From positions 1-64,000 of the forward strand of contig NZ_LWCU01000009.1 in the NCBI RefSeq assembly GCF_001650405.1: a stretch of 64,000 bases of DNA. Reading direction: 5' to 3'. Shown piece after piece: positions 51,197 through 59,497 of the stretch. The first letter of the stretch is position 1. Each line of letters begins with the position of its first letter. Source of the stretch: Microbacterium sp. H83. Its GTDB lineage: Bacteria; Actinomycetota; Actinomycetes; Actinomycetales; Microbacteriaceae. Made by a program: the position numbers and the translations under genes. The notes beneath the pieces are model-generated. The model saw nothing but the letters and a program-made list of their open reading frames with translations. It did not search any database and was not told where the DNA came from.

Positions 51197-51751
51197 TCAG
51201 GAGTCCCCGGCGCCCTCGTGCGAGGACTGCGCGTCACGATGCGCCAGGATCTGACTGACCTCGATCTGGTCGGCGAGGGTCTCGTGCACGAGCGTCACGT
51301 TGGGGACGTTCGCCAGCCGCAGCGGAGCGTCGACGCCGTTCGACAGGGTGATCGTGCCCGCGCCCCACATGCGCTGCGCGAGGCCCCGACGGACGCCGAT
51401 CGTGTACCCCCTCGCATGCGACATCTCACGACGGCTGCGGGAGCCCACGCCGTGGTTGACGATGACCCGACGGGTCGTGACGGTCGTCGACCGGGAGAAC
51501 CACACGATGTACGGCACGACGACGAGAAGGAGGACGATCGCTCCGGCCGCGCTCAGCAGCATCCAGTTCTCGAACGGCGCGGGAAGGTTGTCGAAGAAGT
51601 AGGCGGTGGCACCGAAGACCGCGATGAGCACCAGCGCCGACCAGAACAGCCGACGGGCGTGCCCGCGGAACCGCGCGATGAGCAGCTCCTCGCTGGGCGC
51701 GCCGGGAGGCGGCATCGTCGGGCGTCCGCCGAGAGTCACGGGCTGGGTCAC
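51197..51751 (-). CDS. PH domain-containing membrane protein
   Basis: A 184-residue protein with two hydrophobic segments (about residues 34-52 and 63-84) followed by a bacterial PH-like domain (bPH2/DUF304-type) with T-T-R-R-V-I-V-N-H-G and G-T-I-T-L-S. The same small gene commonly sits between birA and purK in related actinomycetes. Its role is unknown. GTG 51751 lies 6 nt after CACAAT. The six bases between (GGAGGG) touch the start, too close for a normal Shine-Dalgarno interaction. Confidence 0.85.
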   Translation of the reverse strand: MTQPVTLGGRPTMPPPGAPSEELLIARFRGHARRLFWSALVLIAVFGATAYFFDNLPAPFENWMLLSAAGAIVLLLVVVPYIVWFSRSTTVTTRRVIVNHGVGSRSRREMSHARGYTIGVRRGLAQRMWGAGTITLSNGVDAPLRLANVPNVTLVHETLADQIEVSQILAHRDAQSSHEGAGDS

Positions 51752-51757
51752 CCCTCC

Positions 51758-51763
51758 ATTGTG
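51758..51763 (-). promoter_or_regulatory. Leaderless -10 box for the PH-domain gene
   Basis: CACAAT on the minus strand, 6 nt before GTG 51751. Confidence 0.45.
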
Positions 51764-51802
51764 CCTGCCGCCGCCGACAAGACGCCTCGCGGCCCGGGCG
51801 TG

Positions 51803-52579
51803 TCAGGCTCCGGACGGCCGCACGTGCACGACGTCGCCGGCCGAGACCGCATGCTCCTCACCGTCGACGCGCACGACGAGTCGACCCTCCGCGTCGAGCG
51901 AGACCGCCTCTCCCTCGAGCAGCCTGTCCCCCGGCAACGAGACGCGGACCCCGAGTCCGAGCGTGGCGCAGCGACGCACCACCTCGGCGTGCAGACCGCC
52001 CCCCACCGCGTCGTCGGCCGCGGCGAGCGCCGTGACGAGCCGGTCGAGTCCGGCGAGGTACGTCGCGATGAGCCGGTCGACGTCGACGTCGGCGCCGAGC
52101 ACGGCGAACGAGGTGGCGGAGGGGACCGGCAGCTGGGCGGGAGTCATGGCCGTGTTCACGCCCGCTCCGATGATCACGGCATCGGCGGTCGCCTCCGCGA
52201 GGATTCCGCTGATCTTGCGACCGCCCACGAGCACGTCGTTCGGCCATTTCACCGCGACGCCGTCGTCCGGAAGCTGCTCGGCCACCGCATCCGCCATCGC
52301 GACTCCCGCGGCGAGCGGGAGCCAGCCGCGCAGATCGGGACGTTCGGGGAGCCGCCGCACGACGACCGAGATGGCGACGGATGCGCCCGCCGGCGCGGTC
52401 CACGTGCGGTCGAGCCGTCCTCGACCGGCCGTCTGGTCATCGGTGATGATCGCGGACAGATGCGGCCACGCTCCGCCGTCGCCGGCGACATCTCGCAGCA
52501 TCGCGTTCGTCGACCCCGCCTGGGACAGGACGTCGATGCGGGAGGCGACGGCTCGCGAGAGCGGGAGATCCACCGTCAT
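51803..52579 (-). CDS. birA: Biotin--[acetyl-CoA-carboxylase] ligase
   Basis: A 258-residue biotin protein ligase without the N-terminal DNA-binding domain, so it is not a repressor. The substrate-binding G-R-G-R-L-D-R-T-W, K-W-P-N-D-V-L and G-I-L-A-E motifs are intact. ATG 52579 has GAGGAGG upstream and overlaps the TagF-like stop (ATGA). It serves biotin-dependent carboxylases elsewhere. Confidence 0.93.
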   Translation of the reverse strand: MTVDLPLSRAVASRIDVLSQAGSTNAMLRDVAGDGGAWPHLSAIITDDQTAGRGRLDRTWTAPAGASVAISVVVRRLPERPDLRGWLPLAAGVAMADAVAEQLPDDGVAVKWPNDVLVGGRKISGILAEATADAVIIGAGVNTAMTPAQLPVPSATSFAVLGADVDVDRLIATYLAGLDRLVTALAAADDAVGGGLHAEVVRRCATLGLGVRVSLPGDRLLEGEAVSLDAEGRLVVRVDGEEHAVSAGDVVHVRPSGA

Positions 52580-53859
52580 GCCTCCTCGTCGTCCGTCTCG
52601 TCGTCGTCGTCGTCCTCGTCTCCGCGGATCGCTCCGATCTCATGCGCGTGCCAGCGGTCCCAGTCCTGCATGAGCCGTTCGATCGCGGCGTGGAACTTCT
52701 CGGTCGCGACGCCCGGCGTCGTGTCGCCGAAGTAGTGCTGCACCCACATGCGGAGCCGTGCGACAGCCGCCTCGTCCGCCCGCACGCGCTCGACCTCCGC
52801 GACGATGTCGGCCGCGGCGTCGGTCGTCAGCCACTCGCAGTCCGACAGATAGCCGTTGGTGTCGATCGAGGCGCGCTCGTCGCTCGGGCGCGTGATCATC
52901 AGAGGCTTGCCGACCGCCAGACGGTCGTACACCATGGCCGAGATGTCGACGATGGCGACGTCGGCGGCGGCGAGCTGCCATCCGAGATCCGGCCCGTCGT
53001 CGTAGACGTGCTGCGCCCGCGGGTCCGCGGCGTTCGCCGCGGTGATCGCCGCGATGATGCGCCGATGCGCCGCGCCGTACTCGTGGTCGACGACCCCGCT
53101 CCGCGGATGCGGGCGGTAGACGACGCGATGGTGCGGCGAGGCGAGGAGCGCCGACATCAGCGCCTCGCCGTGCGTCGCGATCGATCCGTAGTGCGCGCTC
53201 GGACGGTCGCCCTCCCAGGTCGGCGCATACAGCACCACGGTGCGCTCGTCCGGGGTGTATGGGAGCGATCCGGAATAGTGATCGGCCTGCGGGCGACCGA
53301 TCTCGATCGTGCGGCGATCGATGTCGTAGTCCCACAGCGTGCGGGAGAGCCGGTCGCGCGCGGCCTGACCCGCGACGAAGGCGTAGTCGTACGCCTTGTA
53401 CTGGTTGGTCGTCATGTACATCTTGTCGGATTCGCCGTGGTTGATGAACACATGCCACCGACGGCCGTAGCGGAACATCTGGAAGTTGCGGGTGTTCTGG
53501 TTGACGTACAGCACCACCCGGATGTCCTGCGTGGCGAGGAACCGCTCGAGGTCGCGCACGGTCGGCACGAAGGCCACGGGCGGCGCGTCCTCGTCGAGGA
53601 GCCTGTCCGCGCCGGTGGCCGAGCGCGCGAGCACCACGACGGGCCAGCGCCGCCCCAGCTCGGCGAGGGGTCGGTACCACTGACGCATCTGGTACATGTT
53701 CACGGCGCCGTCGGCGAAGTACACGGCCACCCGGTAGCGACCCGGCTCGTGCGGCTCGCTCGCGGCGAGCCGGCGACGCACCCGCTGGACGGCCGTGCGA
53801 GAGGCGAGCGCCCGCTTCAACAGACGGTAGGCCTTCTTCACGTCGGAGACTGCACCCAT
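52576..53859 (-). CDS. CDP-glycerol glycerophosphotransferase-like enzyme (first of three)
   Basis: A 427-residue GT-B-like enzyme of the TagF/TagB superfamily. It has V-F-I-N-H-G-E-S-D-K, L-Y-A-P-T-W-E-G-D, V-Y-R-P-H-P-R-S-G and V-D-I-S-A-M-V-Y-D, the expected nucleotide-binding features, and ends in an acidic tail rich in Asp. The usual substrate is CDP-glycerol or CDP-ribitol added to a growing wall polymer. ATG 53859 lies 6 nt after TATCCT, again with GGAGGG directly touching the start. An open frame to 54933 overlaps the divergent GT2 gene and is rejected. Confidence 0.85.
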   Translation of the reverse strand: MGAVSDVKKAYRLLKRALASRTAVQRVRRRLAASEPHEPGRYRVAVYFADGAVNMYQMRQWYRPLAELGRRWPVVVLARSATGADRLLDEDAPPVAFVPTVRDLERFLATQDIRVVLYVNQNTRNFQMFRYGRRWHVFINHGESDKMYMTTNQYKAYDYAFVAGQAARDRLSRTLWDYDIDRRTIEIGRPQADHYSGSLPYTPDERTVVLYAPTWEGDRPSAHYGSIATHGEALMSALLASPHHRVVYRPHPRSGVVDHEYGAAHRRIIAAITAANAADPRAQHVYDDGPDLGWQLAAADVAIVDISAMVYDRLAVGKPLMITRPSDERASIDTNGYLSDCEWLTTDAAADIVAEVERVRADEAAVARLRMWVQHYFGDTTPGVATEKFHAAIERLMQDWDRWHAHEIGAIRGDEDDDDDETDDEEA

Positions 53860-53865
53860 CCCTCC

Positions 53866-53871
53866 AGGATA
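53866..53871 (-). promoter_or_regulatory. Leaderless -10 box for the first TagF-like gene
   Basis: TATCCT on the minus strand, 6 nt before ATG 53859. It decides the start against a frame open to 54933. Confidence 0.55.
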
Positions 53872-53946
53872 CCGAGCGGGGTTGCGGCGCGAGCACTCCC
53901 GGCAGCGCGGCGTGCGCCGGTCAGCGAACGTTCCGGACGCGCATGC

Positions 53947-53952
53947 CATGAT
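53947..53952 (+). promoter_or_regulatory. Leaderless -10 box for the ExoA-like GT2 gene
   Basis: CATGAT, 6 nt before ATG 53959, facing the divergent TATCCT box at 53866-53871. Confidence 0.4.
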
Positions 53953-53958
53953 CGTTCT

Positions 53959-55032
53959 ATGCCCGACAACGACGCCACCGTCCCCGATCCCGGGGTGTCG
54001 TTCGTCATGCCCGTCCTGAACGAGCGCGCGTACCTCGAGCACGCCGTCCGCTCCGTCCTCGCGCAGCAGCTGGATCTGCCTGCGGAGCTCGTCCTCGCCC
54101 TCGGGCCGTCCTCTGACGGGACCACGGAGCTCGCCCGCGATCTCGCCGCCGCCGATCCGCGGATCCGCCTCGTCGACAACTCCGCCGCCCACATCCCGGT
54201 GGGACTGAACGCCGCGATCCGCGCGAGCCGGTACGCGACGATCATCCGTGTCGACGCGCACTCCGAGCTCTCGCCGGGATACGCCGCTCGGGCCCTCGCG
54301 ACCCTCGAACGCAGCGGGGCGGCGAATGTCGGTGGGGTGATGCGCGCCGACGGTCGCACGCCGTTCCAGAAGGCCGTGGCACGGCTCTACAACTCTCCCG
54401 TCGGCCTCGGCGGCGGCGCTTACCACGGCGGCACCGAGGAGGGCGAGGCGGAGTCCGCCTATCTCGGCGTGATGCGGCGCGAGGTCCTCGACGAGGTCGG
54501 CCTGTTCGACGAATCGGTCCGTCGCGGCGAGGACTGGGAGCTGAACCTGCGGATCAGGCAGGCGGGCCACCGCGTGTGGTTCGATCCGCAGCTCGCTGTC
54601 ACCTACTGGCCGCGTGAGAGCTGGCTGCGACTCGCCCGCCAGTTCCGGGCCACGGGCGCCTGGCGCGGAGAGCTGGTGCGCCGGTTCGGTCGCCGCAACG
54701 GCATCCGCTACTTCGCTCCCCCGGCCCTCGTCGTGCTCGTCGCCGTGGCCGCCGTCGTCGGGGTGCTGCAGGCGACTCGCGTGATCGGCGGGGTCCTCTC
54801 CGTCGTCGTCTCGGCGCTGGTGTACCTGCCCCTGCTCGCCTACGTGCTGCTCGTGCTGGCCGTCGCCTGCTCGCCCTCGGGCGGAGGCCTCCGTCAGCGA
54901 CTGTGGACGCTGGCCGTGCTGCCGACGATGCATCTCTCGTGGGGCCTGGGCTTCATCGGCGGCGTGCTCCGCGGCGCCGGAGACACCGTGGACGCCTCAC
55001 GACTCGGGACGCGGAACACCCCGCTGCCCTAG
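53959..55032 (+). CDS. GT2 glycosyltransferase, ExoA-like, with C-terminal membrane helices
   Basis: A 357-residue enzyme. The N-terminal GT-A domain has V-S-F-V-M-P-V-L-N-E, L-A-L-G-P-S-S-D-G-T and the metal-binding I-R-V-D-A-H-S. From about residue 265 to 345 there are two or three hydrophobic segments, as in succinoglycan-type ExoA. Probable role: adding a sugar to a lipid-linked intermediate. It is a single gene on the plus strand, divergent from the first TagF-like gene. Confidence 0.85.
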   Translation: MPDNDATVPDPGVSFVMPVLNERAYLEHAVRSVLAQQLDLPAELVLALGPSSDGTTELARDLAAADPRIRLVDNSAAHIPVGLNAAIRASRYATIIRVDAHSELSPGYAARALATLERSGAANVGGVMRADGRTPFQKAVARLYNSPVGLGGGAYHGGTEEGEAESAYLGVMRREVLDEVGLFDESVRRGEDWELNLRIRQAGHRVWFDPQLAVTYWPRESWLRLARQFRATGAWRGELVRRFGRRNGIRYFAPPALVVLVAVAAVVGVLQATRVIGGVLSVVVSALVYLPLLAYVLLVLAVACSPSGGGLRQRLWTLAVLPTMHLSWGLGFIGGVLRGAGDTVDASRLGTRNTPLP

Positions 55033-55052
55033 CGGCAGACTCTCGATCGGGG

Positions 55053-56489
55053 TCAGCGGGAGACGAGACCCTGATCGAGGATGCGCGCCACCACGCGGTC
55101 GGCGGCGTGCCCGTCGTCCCGCGGGTTGAACTGCGCGCGCCACGCCGCGTAGCGCTCCGCGTAGGCCTCCTCCGCGGTGCCGTCGGCGAGCGCGGCGACC
55201 AGCTCGTCCTGCGTCGTGACCAGCGGACCGGGCGCCCGCGATGCGAGGTCGAAGTAGAACCCGCGGAGCTCACCGCGGTAATGGGCGAGGTCGGGGACGA
55301 GGAAGAACATGGGCTTGCCGGTGACGCTGAAGTCGAACATCACCGACGAGTAGTCGGTGATCAGCGCGTCCGCCGCCAGGAGCAGCTGCGCGGTCTCGGG
55401 GTATCCGGTGACGTCGACGACCCTCGCCCCGGCGCGATCGCGCCCTGCGTCGAGGGTCCGCGAGTGCCCTCGGACCAGGACGACGGAATCGGTCTGCCTC
55501 GCGAGCTTCTCGGCGTCGACGAAGTCGACCATCTCCGTGCGGTCGTCGCGCCAGGTCGGGGCGTAGAGCAGCACGCGCTCGCCCTCCTCGATCCCGAGGG
55601 ACGCGCGGATCGCCGTGCGGTCCCCCGTGACCAGCGCGTCGTTGCGCGGATATCCCTCGACCCAGATCGGCCGGCCGAAGAACGCGTACGCCTTGCGGAG
55701 GATGCGCTCGGAGTACGTGTTCTGCGCCAGCAGCACATCCCATCTCCGCGACTCCTTGATGACCGCCGCCATGCGTCGAGGGTCGAATCCCGGCCGATGC
55801 AGAGCGAGCCGTTTGAGCGGGGTGCCGTGCCAGGTCTGGATCACCCGCTGACCGGGCTTGCGCGCGAAGCGCCGTCGCAGCCAGTCGTTCACGACGAGCA
55901 GTCGAGCGGATGCTCGGGCGCGCCACCATTCCGGGCTGCCCTCGACGACGGCGACGGCACCCTCCGGCACCGCGACGGACAGATCGACCACGCTCCAGTA
56001 CCGCACCACGTCCGGCGCCTGGGCAGCGAGCGCGCGGTCGATCGCCCGCGGATTGCAGCCCACGCTGCGGCCGTAGAAGCTCTCGAAGAAGACCGCGTTC
56101 TCGGTGCCGCCGGCGGAGGCGACGTAGCGGCCCTCGAGCGTCGCCTGTCCCTCGACCGTCTCGTACACGGGGTCGATCGGAGCGGCGATCCGCGCGGTGG
56201 CGCCGTCGAGCTCGACCCGCACCCCCGAGAGGACATGCGGGGCGACGTGGAGGTCGTCCAGATCCACGTCGGCGATGCGGACGTCGTACTGTCCGGTCGG
56301 AAGGGGCAGCTCTGCGCCGCCCCACCTCGAGGCCCGCAGCGGGAAGGTCGCCTTCCACGTCTTGCCGCCTCCCGTGATGCGCGCGCTCACCCGTGCCCGG
56401 GGACCGATCAGCTCCGCCGCCGAGGGTCGCACCCCGGCCCCTGCGATGACCAGCGTCTCTGCCGTCTCATCGATCCGGGCGGTCGTCAT
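55053..56489 (-). CDS. CDP-glycerol glycerophosphotransferase-like enzyme (second of three)
   Basis: A 478-residue enzyme with a beta-rich N-terminal extension of about 130 residues followed by the TagF-type catalytic region: Q-T-W-H-G-T-P-L-K-R, L-Y-A-P-T-W-R-D-D, L-V-R-G-H-S and I-T-D-Y-S-S-V-M-F-D. The H-G-T-P-L-K and D-Y-S-S motifs are the hallmark of the family. It is coupled to the next enzyme upstream (ATGA at 56486-56489). Wall-polymer synthesis is likely. The exact donor is unknown. Confidence 0.88.
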   Translation of the reverse strand: MTTARIDETAETLVIAGAGVRPSAAELIGPRARVSARITGGGKTWKATFPLRASRWGGAELPLPTGQYDVRIADVDLDDLHVAPHVLSGVRVELDGATARIAAPIDPVYETVEGQATLEGRYVASAGGTENAVFFESFYGRSVGCNPRAIDRALAAQAPDVVRYWSVVDLSVAVPEGAVAVVEGSPEWWRARASARLLVVNDWLRRRFARKPGQRVIQTWHGTPLKRLALHRPGFDPRRMAAVIKESRRWDVLLAQNTYSERILRKAYAFFGRPIWVEGYPRNDALVTGDRTAIRASLGIEEGERVLLYAPTWRDDRTEMVDFVDAEKLARQTDSVVLVRGHSRTLDAGRDRAGARVVDVTGYPETAQLLLAADALITDYSSVMFDFSVTGKPMFFLVPDLAHYRGELRGFYFDLASRAPGPLVTTQDELVAALADGTAEEAYAERYAAWRAQFNPRDDGHAADRVVARILDQGLVSR

Positions 56490-57739
56490 GCTGCTCCCTT
56501 CGGCGCGGGAATCCCCCGCGCACGGATTGTCTCGTACACCCGTCGGGTGTTGCGCCCGTCGCGAAACGCATGCATCTCCGCGCTGAGCGTAGCGGAACGC
56601 CGAGATGCGGCCTCGAACTCGCCGTCGTCCGCGAGCAGCGCGTCGAGCGCCGACACGACATCGTCCCAGTCCGTCGCGACATCGGCTCCGGCGACGTCCT
56701 CGTAACGGCCATAGAAGCCCCGCACCCTGGCGTACTCCTCCGCATCGGGTGCGAAGTACACCACCGGCATCGCCAACAGGCCCACGTCGTAGGCGAGCGA
56801 GGAGTAGTCGGTGATGAGCACGTCGATCGCAGGCAGCACGGGCGTCACATCCGGGACGACGGCCGCGCCCAGCATCCGGATCCTCCTGCTCGGCACCGGG
56901 GGGTGATAGTCCCCTTCGCCGAGGGGGTGGGAGCGGATCAGGAGCACCGCATTGTGACGGTCGAGCAGCCCGATGATCGACAGCCAGTGCGCTGCCGACG
57001 GGATCGCGGGATCCGCCGCGCCGTCACGCCAGGTGGGCGCGTAGAGGATCGTCCGCGCACCGGAGAGCGGCTCCTCGCCCGCGCGGTGCAGCACCGCGGC
57101 CGCGTGCGCCCGCCGATCCTCGGGCGTGCCCCGGGACAGGACGTCGACGCGCGGCTCACCGGTGACGACCACGCGGTCGTCACCCAGCGCGAACGCCGAC
57201 TCGAGCCGTCCTCGCGAGCGATGCGAGGCGGCCGGGAGCACGCGGATGCGTCGAGCCGCCGCGCGGTACAGGATTCCGACGAGACGGCTCAGCAGCGCAG
57301 CACCGGGGACATCCGGCACTTGGGTGGTGGCGGGCGAGTCGAGCCCGATGCGCTTGAGCGGGATCCCGTGCCAGAGCTGCACGACGAAGGCTCCGGAGAT
57401 GCCGTAGCGGTTGGCGTCCCCGAGCCCGTGGGTCACGACCACGACCCCGGCGCGCGCGGTCGCCCACCAGCCGCGGAGGCCGGTCTTGCGGACGGACCGG
57501 ATGCCCAGCGCTGCCGCATCGCGATCCTCGCGATCGGATGCCGTCAGCCAGAGCGTCTCGTGACCGCGCTCGTCGGCGAGCGTGCGGAGCGCCAATGCGC
57601 CGTCGCCCACGCCCGCCCCGCAGCCGAAGACCCAGCGGGTGCCGCGCGGGATCAGCAGCGTGCCGATGCGCCCGGCGAGGTAGAGCGGGATCCGCAGCAG
57701 CTTGGCCGCATTGCCGGATCCGAAGGAGAAGGACGCCAC
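56486..57739 (-). CDS. CDP-glycerol glycerophosphotransferase-like enzyme (third of three)
   Basis: A 417-residue TagF-family enzyme with Q-L-W-H-G-I-P-L-K-R, L-Y-A-P-T-W-R-D-G, L-I-R-S-H-P and I-T-D-Y-S-S-L-A-Y-D. It lacks the long N-terminal extension of its partner. GTG 57739 lies 6 nt after TAGGCT. Both that box and the start codon sit inside a perfect 16-bp hairpin. It is the first gene of a two-gene unit. Confidence 0.88.
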   Translation of the reverse strand: MASFSFGSGNAAKLLRIPLYLAGRIGTLLIPRGTRWVFGCGAGVGDGALALRTLADERGHETLWLTASDREDRDAAALGIRSVRKTGLRGWWATARAGVVVVTHGLGDANRYGISGAFVVQLWHGIPLKRIGLDSPATTQVPDVPGAALLSRLVGILYRAAARRIRVLPAASHRSRGRLESAFALGDDRVVVTGEPRVDVLSRGTPEDRRAHAAAVLHRAGEEPLSGARTILYAPTWRDGAADPAIPSAAHWLSIIGLLDRHNAVLLIRSHPLGEGDYHPPVPSRRIRMLGAAVVPDVTPVLPAIDVLITDYSSLAYDVGLLAMPVVYFAPDAEEYARVRGFYGRYEDVAGADVATDWDDVVSALDALLADDGEFEAASRRSATLSAEMHAFRDGRNTRRVYETIRARGIPAPKGAA

Positions 57740-57767
57740 CCCGCGAGCCTATCGCGGGGTGGCGTCC
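57731..57767 (-). promoter_or_regulatory. Hairpin combining terminator-like stem, -10 box and start codon
   Basis: GGACGCCACCCCGCGA (57731-57746) pairs perfectly with 57752-57767 around GCCTA. On the minus strand TAGGCT (57751-57746) is mostly the loop, and GTG 57739 lies in the 3' arm. It lies 31 nt downstream of the htrA-like stop, so it may stop htrA transcription or hide this start in readthrough RNA. Confidence 0.6.
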
Positions 57768-57797
57768 TTCTTCGGGAGCCGAGGAGACGGTCGGCGA

Positions 57798-59399
57798 TCA
57801 GCCGGCGAGGTCGCCGAGCGTCACATCGATCTCGTACTCCTTGCCGCCACGGATGTAGGTGACCTTCGCATCGCTGCCGCCGGCCGCGGCGCGGACCTGC
57901 GCCGTGAGGTCGCTCGCGCTGGTGATCGGCGCGCCGTTGAAGGCGGTCACGACGTCATCCGCTCGGAGGCCGGCCGCCGCCGCCGCGCCGCCGTCGGTCA
58001 CATCCGCGATATAGGCGCCGGCCACCGAGGCGCCCTCGACGCTCGCCGCGTCCTGCACCGATGCGCCGAGCAGCCCGTGGCTCGCCGCACCGTCGGCGAT
58101 GATCTCCTCCGCCACGCGCTGGGCGATGTTCGACGGGATCGCGAAGCCGATGCCGATCGATCCGGAGTCCTCGGAACTGCCCGAGCTCGCGATCGCCACA
58201 TTGATGCCGATCAGCTGGCCCTTGCTGTCCACCAGCGCGCCACCGGAGTTGCCCTGGTTGATGGCCGCATCCGTCTGGATGACCGCGATGGAGATCGACT
58301 CCGAGGCCTGCTGGTTGGTGTTGCCCGGCAGGTCGAACTGGAACGGACCCCGGCTGTCGCCCTCCTGCGGACTCTGCTGCTCCTGCGGCGCATCCTCCGA
58401 CGACGAGTCCGGCAGGGCCGACGACGCGATCTGGATGCTGCGGTTCAGCGCGCTGACGACGCCCGTGGTGACCGAGTTCGACAGTCCGAGAGGCGCTCCG
58501 AGTGCCACGGCGGTGTCTCCGACGTTGAGGTCGGAGGAGTCGGCGAACTCGATCGGCGTGAGGTCCTCGGCGCCGGTGAGCTTGATGACGGCGAGGTCGT
58601 AGATCGGGTCGGTGCCGACGACCGTCGCCTCGAAGATACGGCCGTCGGAGGTCGTGACGCGGATCGTGGGGTCCGCCACCGCACCGCCGAGCGTGACCAC
58701 GTGGGTGTTGGTGAGGACGTAGCCGTCGTCGCTGATGACGACGCCGGAGCCGCTGCCGGCCTCGCTCGAACCGGCGACCTCGATCGTGACGACGGAGGGC
58801 AGCACCTCGGTCGCCACTGCCGTCGTCTCGTTCACCGAGCCGGGATTGTTCACCGTCACGGTGTTCGGCCCCTGTGCGACGCCGGAGGAGTTCTCGTTCG
58901 AGATGCCGTCGAGGATCGCTCCCCCGCCGAACCCGGCGACGCCGCCCACGAGGGCTGCGGCCACCACGATGGCGGCGAACTTCACACCTCCGCGCGTCTT
59001 CTGCGGCTTCGTCGCGGTGCTCGACTCGAACGGCTGCGCGGGCTGCCCGGCCGTGTGGATGCCGAAGGCCGCGCCGGATGCCGTCGCGGTCGCGCCGGGG
59101 TGAGCGGGGGCTCCGGGATGAGCGGCGGCTCCGGGGTGCGCGGGGGTGCCGTAGGCGGCCGTCTGCGACGCGGGAGCGGCGAACGGGTTCGACGGGGCGA
59201 CCGGCGCGGCGGGCGGGGTCGAGGTGAACATCGACGGGACCTCGTGCCCCTGACCGGGGCGCGACGCCGCGGCGTCGACGCCGGTGGGCTCAGCGGCGGC
59301 ATGCGGCGTCGAACGGTCGACGCTCTCTGCTGCCTCGGTGGACGGCACGGCGTCGTGCGACGCGGGTGCCGAGTGGTCCTGGGTGTTGTCTTCGTTCAT
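57798..59399 (-). CDS. HtrA-like trypsin-type serine protease with PDZ domain
   Basis: A 533-residue membrane-anchored protease. The first 140 or so residues are low-complexity (Pro/Ala/Thr with three A-H-P-G-A units), then one membrane segment (about 148-170), a protease domain with the triad H233 (T-N-T-H-V-V), D268 (Y-D-L-A-V-I-K) and S385 (G-N-S-G-G-A), and a C-terminal PDZ domain (about 430-533). It probably handles misfolded envelope proteins. ATG 59399 has GAAGGAG 7 nt upstream. Confidence 0.92.
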   Translation of the reverse strand: MNEDNTQDHSAPASHDAVPSTEAAESVDRSTPHAAAEPTGVDAAASRPGQGHEVPSMFTSTPPAAPVAPSNPFAAPASQTAAYGTPAHPGAAAHPGAPAHPGATATASGAAFGIHTAGQPAQPFESSTATKPQKTRGGVKFAAIVVAAALVGGVAGFGGGAILDGISNENSSGVAQGPNTVTVNNPGSVNETTAVATEVLPSVVTIEVAGSSEAGSGSGVVISDDGYVLTNTHVVTLGGAVADPTIRVTTSDGRIFEATVVGTDPIYDLAVIKLTGAEDLTPIEFADSSDLNVGDTAVALGAPLGLSNSVTTGVVSALNRSIQIASSALPDSSSEDAPQEQQSPQEGDSRGPFQFDLPGNTNQQASESISIAVIQTDAAINQGNSGGALVDSKGQLIGINVAIASSGSSEDSGSIGIGFAIPSNIAQRVAEEIIADGAASHGLLGASVQDAASVEGASVAGAYIADVTDGGAAAAAGLRADDVVTAFNGAPITSASDLTAQVRAAAGGSDAKVTYIRGGKEYEIDVTLGDLAG

Positions 59400-59484
59400 G
59401 GTGTGCTCCTTCAACAACGCCCCTTCAGAGTGACGCCTGTATCTGTGCGTTTCGTATGGCGAAGATGAGTTTCACCTATGGCCT

Positions 59485-59490
59485 TAGCCT
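59485..59490 (+). promoter_or_regulatory. Leaderless -10 box for the aminotransferase gene
   Basis: TAGCCT, 7 nt before ATG 59498. It decides the start against an in-frame upstream ATG at 59366. Confidence 0.6.
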
Positions 59491-59497
59491 GTTCTTC

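Noticed and set aside
59366-59497. Earlier in-frame start of the aminotransferase
   Set aside because: It would overlap the divergent htrA-like gene, and the TAGCCT box sits directly before ATG 59498.
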